Below, piece after piece: positions 43,978-52,646 of a stretch of 64,000 bases of DNA; the first letter of the stretch is position 1; every line of letters begins with the position of its first letter. Below the pieces are notes generated by a model. That model had not been told where the DNA came from, searched no databases, and saw only the letters and a list, made by a program, of their open reading frames with translations. The DNA comes from Rhynchopus euleeides (lineage: Eukaryota; Euglenozoa; Diplonemea; Diplonemida; Diplonemidae): positions 496,001 to 560,000 of the forward strand of contig OY723292.1 of the NCBI GenBank assembly GCA_963210315.1, read 5' to 3'. The position numbers and the translations under genes were made by a program.

Positions 43978-44726
43978 TGTCCCCCTCTCTTCCCTGCAAC
44001 CGCACGGTGCTCAGGCACAGATGTGGTTTCCTGCCGTGGGTTGTCGTGTGGCAGGGTGGCAGTCACGATAAAGTCACATCAATACGATAAGCGCTACCCC
44101 GCCCGGCAAGGTGTGAAGCACGAGGCCGCCAGACCCCAGTCAGGGTGGAGGTGTAGTGACGCAGCAGCTTCCAGGAGGGTTTGGGGGCGGGGGCGGCACG
44201 GCGCAGAAGGGTGTATGATGTCGAGAGAAGCGCGTGATGAGCAAACACAGGTAGGTGATGTGCGAGACGGCAGTGCCAGGGGCAGCGCGGTTGGGGGGGC
44301 TTGGGAGGGTGAAAGGCGTTCTGCAAGGACCAGTCGCACCTCAGATGCAGCGTACTCTGGCTCCAACCAGCAGGGTCAGGAGGTGTTGTGCTGGGAGTAG
44401 CAGGTCACCCCCGGGTGGGATCCAACCAATCGCCTGATGTGGCAAGTGATGGTTCGTTGGCCGATTGCACCCAACTCTGTCAACACTGTCAAACACATTA
44501 AATCACGTGGTCCAAGCCGAATGCAAATTGTGCTCCTTTCGCTTTATTGTAGACACCCTGCCCAGAAACTGTGGGAGAACAGTTCCGGGCTTCTTTTTGT
44601 TGAGCGCACACCTGCTGTCTACAAAAAACCATTTCGGACTCCTCAAAGTTTTGACGAGATTTTTTGGCCCACAAGGAGGCAAGGAGCATGGCAGTTCACT
44701 GCAAACACGGAATCAGAAGAGAATGC
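43978..44726. other. Intergenic between the two Ubl-WD40 paralogues
   Basis: 43978-44180 is nearly identical to 45861-46064, so the duplicated unit includes the 5' flank. The rest holds no supported gene. Confidence 0.6.
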
Positions 44727-45860
44727 CTAAGCACTGCCCTCACGCGAAACATCACACACAGCGTGCACAGACACATTAAATGTTAAGGTGAAGACCCACC
44801 TCCCGCACGGGCTGAGTGCAACGCCACCATCTGACACCATTCCCAAGTACTGCCAGGTACTGAGTTTGAATAACTTGGAAACGGAACTGGCGGTGGACAC
44901 TGCGACAACATCACCTGGCTGTGACACGACAACACAATAGGCAGAAGATGACAGGGCAACAGTGCGGATGCAGGTGAGGGTGGTTGTGCACCACACCTTC
45001 AGAGAACTGTCTTCAGAGCACGACACCAGGTGCTGCTCGTCGTTCGTCAGGGTTATGCGGCTCACCTGGTCTGTGTGACCACACAGGGTGCCGGTGTGGG
45101 TTAGAGTGCTGCTGTCATACACACGGATGGTCTTGTCGGATGACCCGGTGAACATCCTCGTAGTTGACACTGCAATCCCCCAAACAGCCGTGGTGTGCCC
45201 CTCCAGCACTGTGGCACTTGGTGTGCCTTCCAAGTCCCACACACACACCTTCCCACGGTCGTCACCCGACACGAGACCCCTACAGTGTGTCCACGCTGCG
45301 ATATACACCTCTGCGTCGTGATCCTTCAAGCACCATAACTGTTCCCACGTTGCTGTAAGCCATACGCAGATGGTGCTGTCCTGCGAGCACGTTGCCAACC
45401 ACGTCCCACAGACAGAGAACGCAGTGTAGTAGATCGAACCTTCGTCCCCATGTCTAAGGCTCGACACCACATCGGCAGTCGTGGCGTCAAACACAAGAAT
45501 CCGTCCATAACTGTACCCCACTGAACACAGTGTGCCACACCTCGACAGTGTGATGTTGATGCCATAATCGCGACATCCACTCTCATAGACTGCGGGCGCC
45601 TTGATGAATGGCCAGCGGCGGACGAGCTGGACAGCACCCCCATCCTCCAGAGCCGTGTCAGCAACGGGATGTGCATCGTCCAGCTCCTCCTCACACCCTT
45701 CGATGCGTGCCGCCAGCCCTGCAGCCTCCCGGTCTGCGTTGATGGGACCCGCAAACATCTCCTTCAGCGCATCCACCTTCAGGCTGAGCACGGTCCCACC
45801 TTCCGAAACACCGACGACACAGCTGCGCCCGCTGTCGACATGCTGCACCGACACATCCAT
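44727..45860 (-). CDS. Ubiquitin-like/WD40 protein, paralogue B
   Basis: The 377-aa protein starts at ATG 45860, and residues 1-84 are identical to paralogue A except near the end of the shared block. The propeller repeats (ILVFD, ICVWL, VCVWD, IRVYD, LKVW) follow in the same order but with many substitutions, and strand-loop positions differ most. The function is unknown beyond a scaffold role expected for a WD40 fold. The two genes are offset by 1883 bp. The acceptor-like site and 5' leader are the same as for paralogue A. Confidence 0.85.
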   Translation of the reverse strand: MDVSVQHVDSGRSCVVGVSEGGTVLSLKVDALKEMFAGPINADREAAGLAARIEGCEEELDDAHPVADTALEDGGAVQLVRRWPFIKAPAVYESGCRDYGINITLSRCGTLCSVGYSYGRILVFDATTADVVSSLRHGDEGSIYYTAFSVCGTWLATCSQDSTICVWLTATWEQLWCLKDHDAEVYIAAWTHCRGLVSGDDRGKVCVWDLEGTPSATVLEGHTTAVWGIAVSTTRMFTGSSDKTIRVYDSSTLTHTGTLCGHTDQVSRITLTNDEQHLVSCSEDSSLKVWCTTTLTCIRTVALSSSAYCVVVSQPGDVVAVSTASSVSKLFKLSTWQYLGMVSDGGVALSPCGRWVFTLTFNVSVHAVCDVSREGSA

Positions 45861-46522
45861 TGCCCCCCTCTCTTCCCTGCAACCGCACGGTGCTCAGGCA
45901 CAGATGTGGTTTCCTGCCGTGGGTTGTCGTGTGGCAGGGTGGCAGTCACGACAAAGCCACATCAATACGATAAGCGCTACCCCGCCCGGCAAGGTGTGAA
46001 GCACGAGGCCGCCAGACCCCAGTCAGGGTGGAGGTGTAGTGGTGCAGCAGCTTCCAGGAGGGTTTGGGGGCGGGGGGGCGCTTTAGCCCTGGTGCTACGT
46101 GAACCCGGGCACTCAAACGTCCCGCTGCGGGGCACAACCACCCCTTGGCGGCAACCACCGCACACAGGAGGGGGCGGGTGGGGATGTCCTAGACACCCGC
46201 AGGAGATGCATAAAAATGACCTCAAGAAGCAGCACACACAGACACACAGACACACCGTGGTGGGCTAGGATGCGCGTAGGGCTAATCACACCCTCAGAGT
46301 GACCAACACATACACACACACACCTGGTGTCGTATCACACCACCGGCACGTTCCCCGCGTGCACTTTTTTTTTGTTTTTCATGTCGCTCCCGTTGGTCAC
46401 TTCGCTGCTTTGAGTCAGCCGAAGTAGTGTGCCATGACACTATACAACAACACAAGCGGGTTTGCGGGGTTTTGGCAACAGCAGGAAGAAGACCCTGCAT
46501 GCTCGAGGCCACCATTCACTCA
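45861..46522. other. Intergenic downstream of RBMX2-like exon 2
   Basis: 45861-46064 duplicates 43978-44180. The remainder includes (CA)n near 46310-46325 and no supported gene. Confidence 0.5.
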
Positions 46523-46758
46523 TCACCGCCGCCTCCGCCTCTCGCGCCTGCCGTCAGACGACCCGTCGTCTGAAGACGCCCGCCTCCGCCTGCGCTCCCT
46601 TTGGTGCTCCTCACGCCGGCGCCCGGAGGACCGCCCTTCCCCCCGCGAGTCCTCTGAGCTTGGGCGCCTCCGCCTCCGCCGCCTCTTGCTGTCGCCGCGG
46701 CCGTCGTCACGGCGCCGAGGCTCTGCCTCGCTTGACTCCGACTCAGCGCCACGTTGCT
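46523..46758 (-). CDS. RBMX2/Ist3-like protein, exon 2 (Arg/Ser-rich tail)
   Basis: This exon encodes 77 residues rich in Arg, Ser, Asp and Glu (RRRDDGRGDSKRRRRRRR, then ERRRRR before the stop). Its acceptor is CCGACAG with AG at 46760-46759, preceded by an (AC)n tract. It joins exon 1 (ending at 55548) in frame by completing an AAG codon. RS/RD-rich tails are typical of metazoan RBMX2. The alternative AG two bases later would cause an early stop, which supports this junction. Exon 1 lies 8.8 kb away because a retrotransposon sits in the intron. Confidence 0.75.
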
Positions 46759-46841
46759 CTGTCGGGGTGTGTGTGTGTGTTTTGAAACCAGAGTTTGCGT
46801 AGCGTACTCTTGATAGGGTACTGGCCACGCCGGTGCCATGA

Positions 46842-49800
46842 CTAGGTCACAGCACCGCCACCCGACCGAGTCGGGTGGTGTTTGCGACAGCAGGCCAGTA
46901 CCGTCTCATGGGAGGCTACACAGTTACCACAACGTGTGAGATTGTGAAGAGTACAGAATTGAGCCTCTGGAGAGAGACCGTCCCCGGGCCTATGGTGGCG
47001 CTCACAGCAGACAGATGGTCGGGTCCGGGCCTTTTTACAAGGCACACACCGCGGTTTGTTGTGTACAGGGCACACTAGCCTTTTGCCATTTGTTGCACGA
47101 GCGACACCAGCAGGCACAGGGATCGGGGGTTCTTCAGGCGCCGGTGAGTATAGCGAGCCAACTGTGGGAGCTGCGGGAGCAGACCCCCAGCAGGCCGCTG
47201 ACTGCCAGTCCGCAGGGTAGAAGCGCTGCGGCAAGAAGCCTGCAATCCAGGAGGCATCTTGGGGAAAGTACAGAGAAATTACATTGTCATTGGAAGCCGG
47301 AGTACGGAAATACCCTTCCAATTCACGTACGACATTAAGAGTTAACGGGGAGAGCTTTGGTCTACACACGAGACCAGGGAGGACACCACCCCCCAGAGCT
47401 GTGAGGGGAGTTACCTTCGCACAGTGACACGGCCATACAGGATGACCGAGGGCCTTCGTGAGGGCGGTTCCAAGCCGTCTGAGGGATACCGCCTTCCCCA
47501 GCAGGCTTGCGTTGTAAGCCGCGTGCTCATCGCGTGGGCAGCGGCTGCCGGATTCCGCCTGCAGGATCAACGCCGCTTCATCCATTGCCTGGTTCGACAG
47601 GCCGTCCGCATCGGTGTTATTCTCACGCCGGACATGCTCAAACTGTAAAGACAGGTTTGGCATTTCGGCGATGAGTCGTCTCACCCTGGAGTAATGCGGC
47701 TCCAGGTTCGCGCGCGGCCGCTTCACACCAGAGACGATGTCGATGACCGTCTTGCTGTCACCACAGACAAGGACATCGCCTTCGACGCGACAGGATTTCA
47801 GCAACTGCAGGCCTACGTAGAGCGCTGCAAACTCTGCAACGTTGTTGGCCCTGACGCGGGGAAGAGGTATCGCGCACTCCGCGAGCTTCTCACCCCCCTC
47901 GTACAGGACGGCTCCCGCCCCCGACACTGCATACGGCGTGCCGTTCATCCTCGCACCCCCATCGAAAAAGAGGGTGGCGTCTTCCTCATCGATGATATCA
48001 GCTGCGGGGGACGATCCGGATGGTGTGAACGCTTGTCCAGGGGGGGGAATTGTTCCAGCAAGGGGCAGGGTCAGCCCGGCGAAGAGCTCGAAATCAATCG
48101 CAAGTTCCGCAAACGTGATGGGCTCGCGCTTTACACTCCAGGAGAGTTGAGACAGCCAGGCCGTGAACGCCTGCAGCATGGCGTGACCAAAGACCCATGC
48201 CGCTCCTACATCGAGCGGTGAAGGTAAGCGGAGAATGTGGGGCTCCGTAACCGTTGGTGGTTCCCAAAGATACGTTCCCGAAGTAAACTTGGTGCCGGTG
48301 GTGAGCGCGATGCCATCATGCACCTGCCTGCAGCGTAGTACCTCGAGGAAGTACAGGTGTAGGCGCCTTGTGATATCGCGGCGCTCCATCGGGCATGAGG
48401 GCACTTCGGACCAGGTGGCCTCCTCCGGGCAGCGGGGTGGCAGGGGCATGATGCCGTTGATGCGCAGGCAGGGCGGCCACAAGGGAGATGCCGCAGTTAT
48501 GGTATGCTGCCTCCGCACGTCATCCCATCTGCTGCATTCCCACCACATGTGCTCGACGGTTTCGGCCGTATCCGAGTCACAGTACGGGCACGACGTGCGC
48601 GCAATCCCAGACCGGCCTGTTGTGGTCACTGCACCTGTAAGCACTGCACGCAGCAGACCCCGCTGGTACCCAGTGAGGTTAGCGGTATCGTCGAGGAGGA
48701 GAGATCTCGTGCTGAGCCCGTCAATCCCCTGAGCTACGCCCGCAAAGGCAGGTCGGCGCAACTGCAGTTTGTTGAGCTGCGCAAGGCGGAGGGAGAAGCG
48801 GAGGTCGTGGCGTAGTTTTTCCCACCGCGCCTTCTCACCGAACACGCCTACTACCTCAACCTCGCAAGCAATTCCCTCCGAATCGGAGTACGACAGCGTT
48901 GTTGGGGCAGACCAGGTCCATCCCGCCAGATTTAGGGCCTCGCAGAGCAGGGTGAAAGGGCCCATGGTGTCATCCCCGAGAGAGTCGCGGGCCTCCCATG
49001 CGGTCTCCGACATTTCTCTCACGTGGGCCCACTTCGCGGCTTGTTGTATCCATGTGCAGATGCGGCGGTATGCTGGGGCGATCGCCGGGTCGATGAGATG
49101 TCCCCGAGATAAGACATGAAACACCGCTTCCACCGCGCGGCGGGAAACTCCTGTCCACAGCGCCCCGGCGAGCGCAGAGGCAAGGTCACGGAGCAGTGCG
49201 GGGGACAGCGGAGTGATGGCACAGCCATAATATGCCTGAGCCACCGCCGTTGCTACGAGGAAGCGCTCTTTCGCAGTGAGAGGAATTGGAAGCTTCTTCA
49301 GGAGGCGTGCTACTTCTCGGGCTTTGCACATGCGCCCCCAGATGCGGCCCGACAAGCCAGATTTAACACGGGTCCGTCGTCGCCGAGGGGCCCGACCTAC
49401 ATGTACCATAGCTCCGAGGCAGTCGAAGGAGATGCATTTCTTCACACGCCTGCGTCCGTTCGTCGTGGGCAGCATGACTTGGACGCGCTGGGTGCCAGTT
49501 GCGAACGCACGGCATTTACCGTGATTGGGGTGGATACCGGTGCACTCCGCGAATTCAGAGGTGACATCAGCGCAGCGCTGCAGCGTTTCGGTGTCTGACG
49601 CTAACACATATGTGTCATCAACATACGAGCTGGCCGAGACGGAAGGACTGACATCGCTCACCGCCCGCATCCACACCGCTACAATGACGTTGAGGAGGAC
49701 AACGCTGAGAGGGCAGCCTTGAAGGATTCCATTGGTCACTTCAAAGGGTTCCCCAACCCCACCACCCACGCGAAAACGGCGCTGCATGCCATCGTATGCC

Positions 49801-52571
49801 GCTCGCAGGGTAGCAGACACGCGGGTGTTGAAGCCCAGCCGGTCGAGCAGCGCAAATGCAATACCCTGTGGCACAGAGTCAAAGCACTTCTGCAGATCCA
49901 GGGAGATGCCACATAGGGGTTCCTGCGTGATCTCAGCCAGCTCCAGGCGCGCCGCAAGTGTCCAGTACAGATCCTCCGCAGAATGACCAGGGCGTGCGCC
50001 GTGCAGGGAGTCCGGGACCCATGAGTCCATCCACCGCAGAGCGCTGCGTAAGCGGACCCCGGCCCAGACTCTGTACACTACCGAGGTGACGCTGATGGGC
50101 CTTTGGCGCAGTGGGTCCGCAGAGTCACCACCCTCCTTCGGAATGAGGGATACGAGAGTGTGGAGCAACTGCGGTGGCCAGGTGCCCGTTTCTTCAATCG
50201 CGTTGAGGAGGTCGGCGAGCGCTTTTGTTAGTGTCGGTGGTAGCTGTCTGAGTTCGTGCACTCTCCAGCCATCTAACCCAGGGGCACTCGAGGCGGACAT
50301 GCGGCGGAGCACCCGTTCTACATCCTCAGCAGTGATGGGGGAAGCTTCCATGGGGGTGCTGTCGGGGAAATACTCTTCAAAGCGCGCCTCGAAGGTCTCC
50401 CAAGACGGTTCAGGGTTTTCGGCAGAATACCGCGCAAACACCTCACCCCATGCCCCGCGGAGGAGCTCGTCCATCTCGGCCTGTGCAGCTGTCAGCTGTC
50501 CGTCACTGCGTCGCAGAAAGTCCTGCGTGGGACTCCGCACCCCTCGGAGGTAGCAAAATACCAGGTGTGGGCGGGACATCAGGTTGCGTTGAAGGGTATC
50601 CTTCCACTCTGCAAGCCTGCGTTGCCGAAGGGACTCCAAGGCACGTCTCTGCGAACCCTCGATGTATGACAACATGCCCGCCAGGCTGATGGTGTCGGGG
50701 TTCTCCATGTCAACGTTGGGGGGGGAGCCAGGCGTACGTTTCGCAAGCCTACGGTAGGCAGCCCACGCATGGGTGAAGTCGTAGGACGGTGCCCCAATGC
50801 CGTCATGTGCACCGCGGAGGCGGATCAACGTTCGTAGATGTCCCCGGAGGCGGTTGAGGCGGCGGCTCCGTTTGTCGAGGGCACCGTCTCTGCCGGCATA
50901 CCGCGAGGCACACCGTTCCCACCGGAAGCACGGCCCCCCAGAGCGTCCAGCCTGGCGGTTATCTGGAAGATCATGTGTCCCTGACAGCCAGGCCTCAGCC
51001 GCGCGACAAAAAGAGCGGTACCGTTCCTCCGTGGGTGTCGCCGCAGCGGGATCCCCAAGTAGGCGCACAGCTTCGGTCAGCGCCGCGTCCTTCGTTTCTG
51101 CGCAGGCCTGGCCCCCAGCAGTCGGGAAGGCCCGCGCCTTGATGCACTTGAGCGTGCGGGCAGTGAACGCCGGTACCTGAAGGTCGACGAATAGGGGAAC
51201 ATGCGTGGGTATACCACATTCATCACGATCCATGGTTCTAGAGGACAACACCGCATGCGACGCGACCTCATTCGCTAGGCAGAAGTCTATTCTGGAACCA
51301 TTTGCGCTCTTCCAGCAAGTAGGGGCGGGCTCGGCACCTGAGCTCCGGGCACACTTCTCAGCAGCATCCACCCAACGACCAGTAGCTAGGGAAGCCGCAA
51401 GGGTAGCGCTCGATGCGACGTTGCAGTTGAAGTCACCCATGATCACCACCGGGACATTCCCGAGTTGCGCCGCTGTTTCGAACACCTCACGCAGTACCGC
51501 TTCCCTGGCAGTGGCATCGCGGACAGGCGCATACACCGAGAAGACATGCAACAGGCGGGAGCCATCCTCGAGTGCTACCGCGGCATGGCACCAGCGCTCT
51601 TTGGCCGTGATGGTCGTCGATCTCATCGTGGAGCGTACAGCTATGGCGACACCCCCCGGGGCAGTTTGCGACCCAGTGCGCGCATGCTTCACAGGCGGCA
51701 GGAGGGCGCCCCAATGCAGCGTCCAACCCAGAGCAGAGAAGGTGGTGTCCAGGGTGTTCTGGGACACAGCATCAACACGCGTTTCTTGCAGACAGATCAC
51801 ATCGCAGTCTAAGCCGAGCACATCCAGGTAGTGTGACGGCAGGGAGGTGACGTTGGCGCTGCAGAGGGTTATAGCTTGCGGTGGGGGATCGTCGGCTACC
51901 TCGACGACACGCGCCCTGACTGGAGGGGTGCGACTCGCGTCCGTGTGTGCAGAAGTTGACCTTGCATGCGGTGTTGGGGAGGGAAGAGGGGCGATCGGCG
52001 ACGGACTCTGTGGCGAACTTCGGGGGGTATCGGGCGGAGAGGGGGGCGTCAGTCGGATTACAGCAGGGCGGCGCCGCGACCGCAGGGCGCAGATCTCGTC
52101 ACAAGTCAGGGAAGTGGTGGTATCAGGTACAAGGTCGAAGAACCAGCGGGGAGGGCGTACAGCGTCGTAGTGGTGGGGTTGGTGGACAAGGAACGCGGTG
52201 TGCACATATCCCGTCGGCTTCGCAACCAATTGCCATATGTCCGGGCTGTCGGCGCGGAGAACGAAGACTCTGGCTTTTGCACAGACAGCTGCGCGTGCAA
52301 GGGACACTCCATCCCCGTAAGTGGAGGGGCGGGCAAGGTTTTTGAGGTATTGTGCAAGGTCAGCAGGGGGTATCTCCGTTGGAGGGGAGGCACGGAAGCT
52401 GCGTACCACAGCAGCTCTGAGCGAGAGGGCACTCTCATAGGGAGTGAAGTGGGCTATGGCTGCAAACATACACGCCCCATCCCGCGGCACAGCGACGTAG
52501 GCCCATCCGACGGCGGTCGCCACCGCACGGAGTTGCTGTGTGCGCTCCAAAGCTTGTGCCGGGGTCCCCAC
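46842..52571 (-). CDS. Retrotransposon ORF2: OTU protease, APE endonuclease, reverse transcriptase, RNase H
   Basis: The 1909-aa polyprotein starts at ATG 52571. OTU-like cysteine protease at about 25-140 (PRDGAC, C34; HHYDAV, H134). APE endonuclease at about 233-464 (CSAN N240, QET E263, GDFN D380/N382, RID, THVPL H457). RT core at about 745-1010 (LDLQKCFD D892/D898, ILQGCP, YVDD 983-986). zf-RVT CCHC (C1328, C1331, H1341, C1346). RNase H at about 1530-1665 (D1537, E1580, D1605, D1654/D1656). The C-terminus has two copies of C-x2-H-x4-C-x2-C-x(9-10)-CC-x2-HH, then AVT. The enzyme nicks target DNA and reverse-transcribes the element RNA there; the OTU domain may cleave ubiquitin or the polyprotein itself. 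All catalytic residues I can check are present. Confidence 0.94.
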   Translation of the reverse strand: MGTPAQALERTQQLRAVATAVGWAYVAVPRDGACMFAAIAHFTPYESALSLRAAVVRSFRASPPTEIPPADLAQYLKNLARPSTYGDGVSLARAAVCAKARVFVLRADSPDIWQLVAKPTGYVHTAFLVHQPHHYDAVRPPRWFFDLVPDTTTSLTCDEICALRSRRRPAVIRLTPPSPPDTPRSSPQSPSPIAPLPSPTPHARSTSAHTDASRTPPVRARVVEVADDPPPQAITLCSANVTSLPSHYLDVLGLDCDVICLQETRVDAVSQNTLDTTFSALGWTLHWGALLPPVKHARTGSQTAPGGVAIAVRSTMRSTTITAKERWCHAAVALEDGSRLLHVFSVYAPVRDATAREAVLREVFETAAQLGNVPVVIMGDFNCNVASSATLAASLATGRWVDAAEKCARSSGAEPAPTCWKSANGSRIDFCLANEVASHAVLSSRTMDRDECGIPTHVPLFVDLQVPAFTARTLKCIKARAFPTAGGQACAETKDAALTEAVRLLGDPAAATPTEERYRSFCRAAEAWLSGTHDLPDNRQAGRSGGPCFRWERCASRYAGRDGALDKRSRRLNRLRGHLRTLIRLRGAHDGIGAPSYDFTHAWAAYRRLAKRTPGSPPNVDMENPDTISLAGMLSYIEGSQRRALESLRQRRLAEWKDTLQRNLMSRPHLVFCYLRGVRSPTQDFLRRSDGQLTAAQAEMDELLRGAWGEVFARYSAENPEPSWETFEARFEEYFPDSTPMEASPITAEDVERVLRRMSASSAPGLDGWRVHELRQLPPTLTKALADLLNAIEETGTWPPQLLHTLVSLIPKEGGDSADPLRQRPISVTSVVYRVWAGVRLRSALRWMDSWVPDSLHGARPGHSAEDLYWTLAARLELAEITQEPLCGISLDLQKCFDSVPQGIAFALLDRLGFNTRVSATLRAAYDGMQRRFRVGGGVGEPFEVTNGILQGCPLSVVLLNVIVAVWMRAVSDVSPSVSASSYVDDTYVLASDTETLQRCADVTSEFAECTGIHPNHGKCRAFATGTQRVQVMLPTTNGRRRVKKCISFDCLGAMVHVGRAPRRRRTRVKSGLSGRIWGRMCKAREVARLLKKLPIPLTAKERFLVATAVAQAYYGCAITPLSPALLRDLASALAGALWTGVSRRAVEAVFHVLSRGHLIDPAIAPAYRRICTWIQQAAKWAHVREMSETAWEARDSLGDDTMGPFTLLCEALNLAGWTWSAPTTLSYSDSEGIACEVEVVGVFGEKARWEKLRHDLRFSLRLAQLNKLQLRRPAFAGVAQGIDGLSTRSLLLDDTANLTGYQRGLLRAVLTGAVTTTGRSGIARTSCPYCDSDTAETVEHMWWECSRWDDVRRQHTITAASPLWPPCLRINGIMPLPPRCPEEATWSEVPSCPMERRDITRRLHLYFLEVLRCRQVHDGIALTTGTKFTSGTYLWEPPTVTEPHILRLPSPLDVGAAWVFGHAMLQAFTAWLSQLSWSVKREPITFAELAIDFELFAGLTLPLAGTIPPPGQAFTPSGSSPAADIIDEEDATLFFDGGARMNGTPYAVSGAGAVLYEGGEKLAECAIPLPRVRANNVAEFAALYVGLQLLKSCRVEGDVLVCGDSKTVIDIVSGVKRPRANLEPHYSRVRRLIAEMPNLSLQFEHVRRENNTDADGLSNQAMDEAALILQAESGSRCPRDEHAAYNASLLGKAVSLRRLGTALTKALGHPVWPCHCAKVTPLTALGGGVLPGLVCRPKLSPLTLNVVRELEGYFRTPASNDNVISLYFPQDASWIAGFLPQRFYPADWQSAACWGSAPAAPTVGSLYSPAPEEPPIPVPAGVARATNGKRLVCPVHNKPRCVPCKKARTRPSVCCERHHRPGDGLSPEAQFCTLHNLTRCGNCVASHETVLACCRKHHPTRSGGGAVT

Positions 52572-52646
52572 GGGGTCGCCCCCACCACGGTAGGGGTCAT
52601 CTGCCCGCGCGGGCAGAGAGGGGGCCCCCGGTGTCGAGGGACCCCG
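52572..52646 (-). other. 75-bp ORF1-ORF2 spacer with a palindrome
   Basis: It contains the perfect palindrome CTGCCCGCGCGGGCAG (about 52601-52617). A structured gap this short could promote reinitiation from ORF1 to ORF2, but that is inference. Confidence 0.45.
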
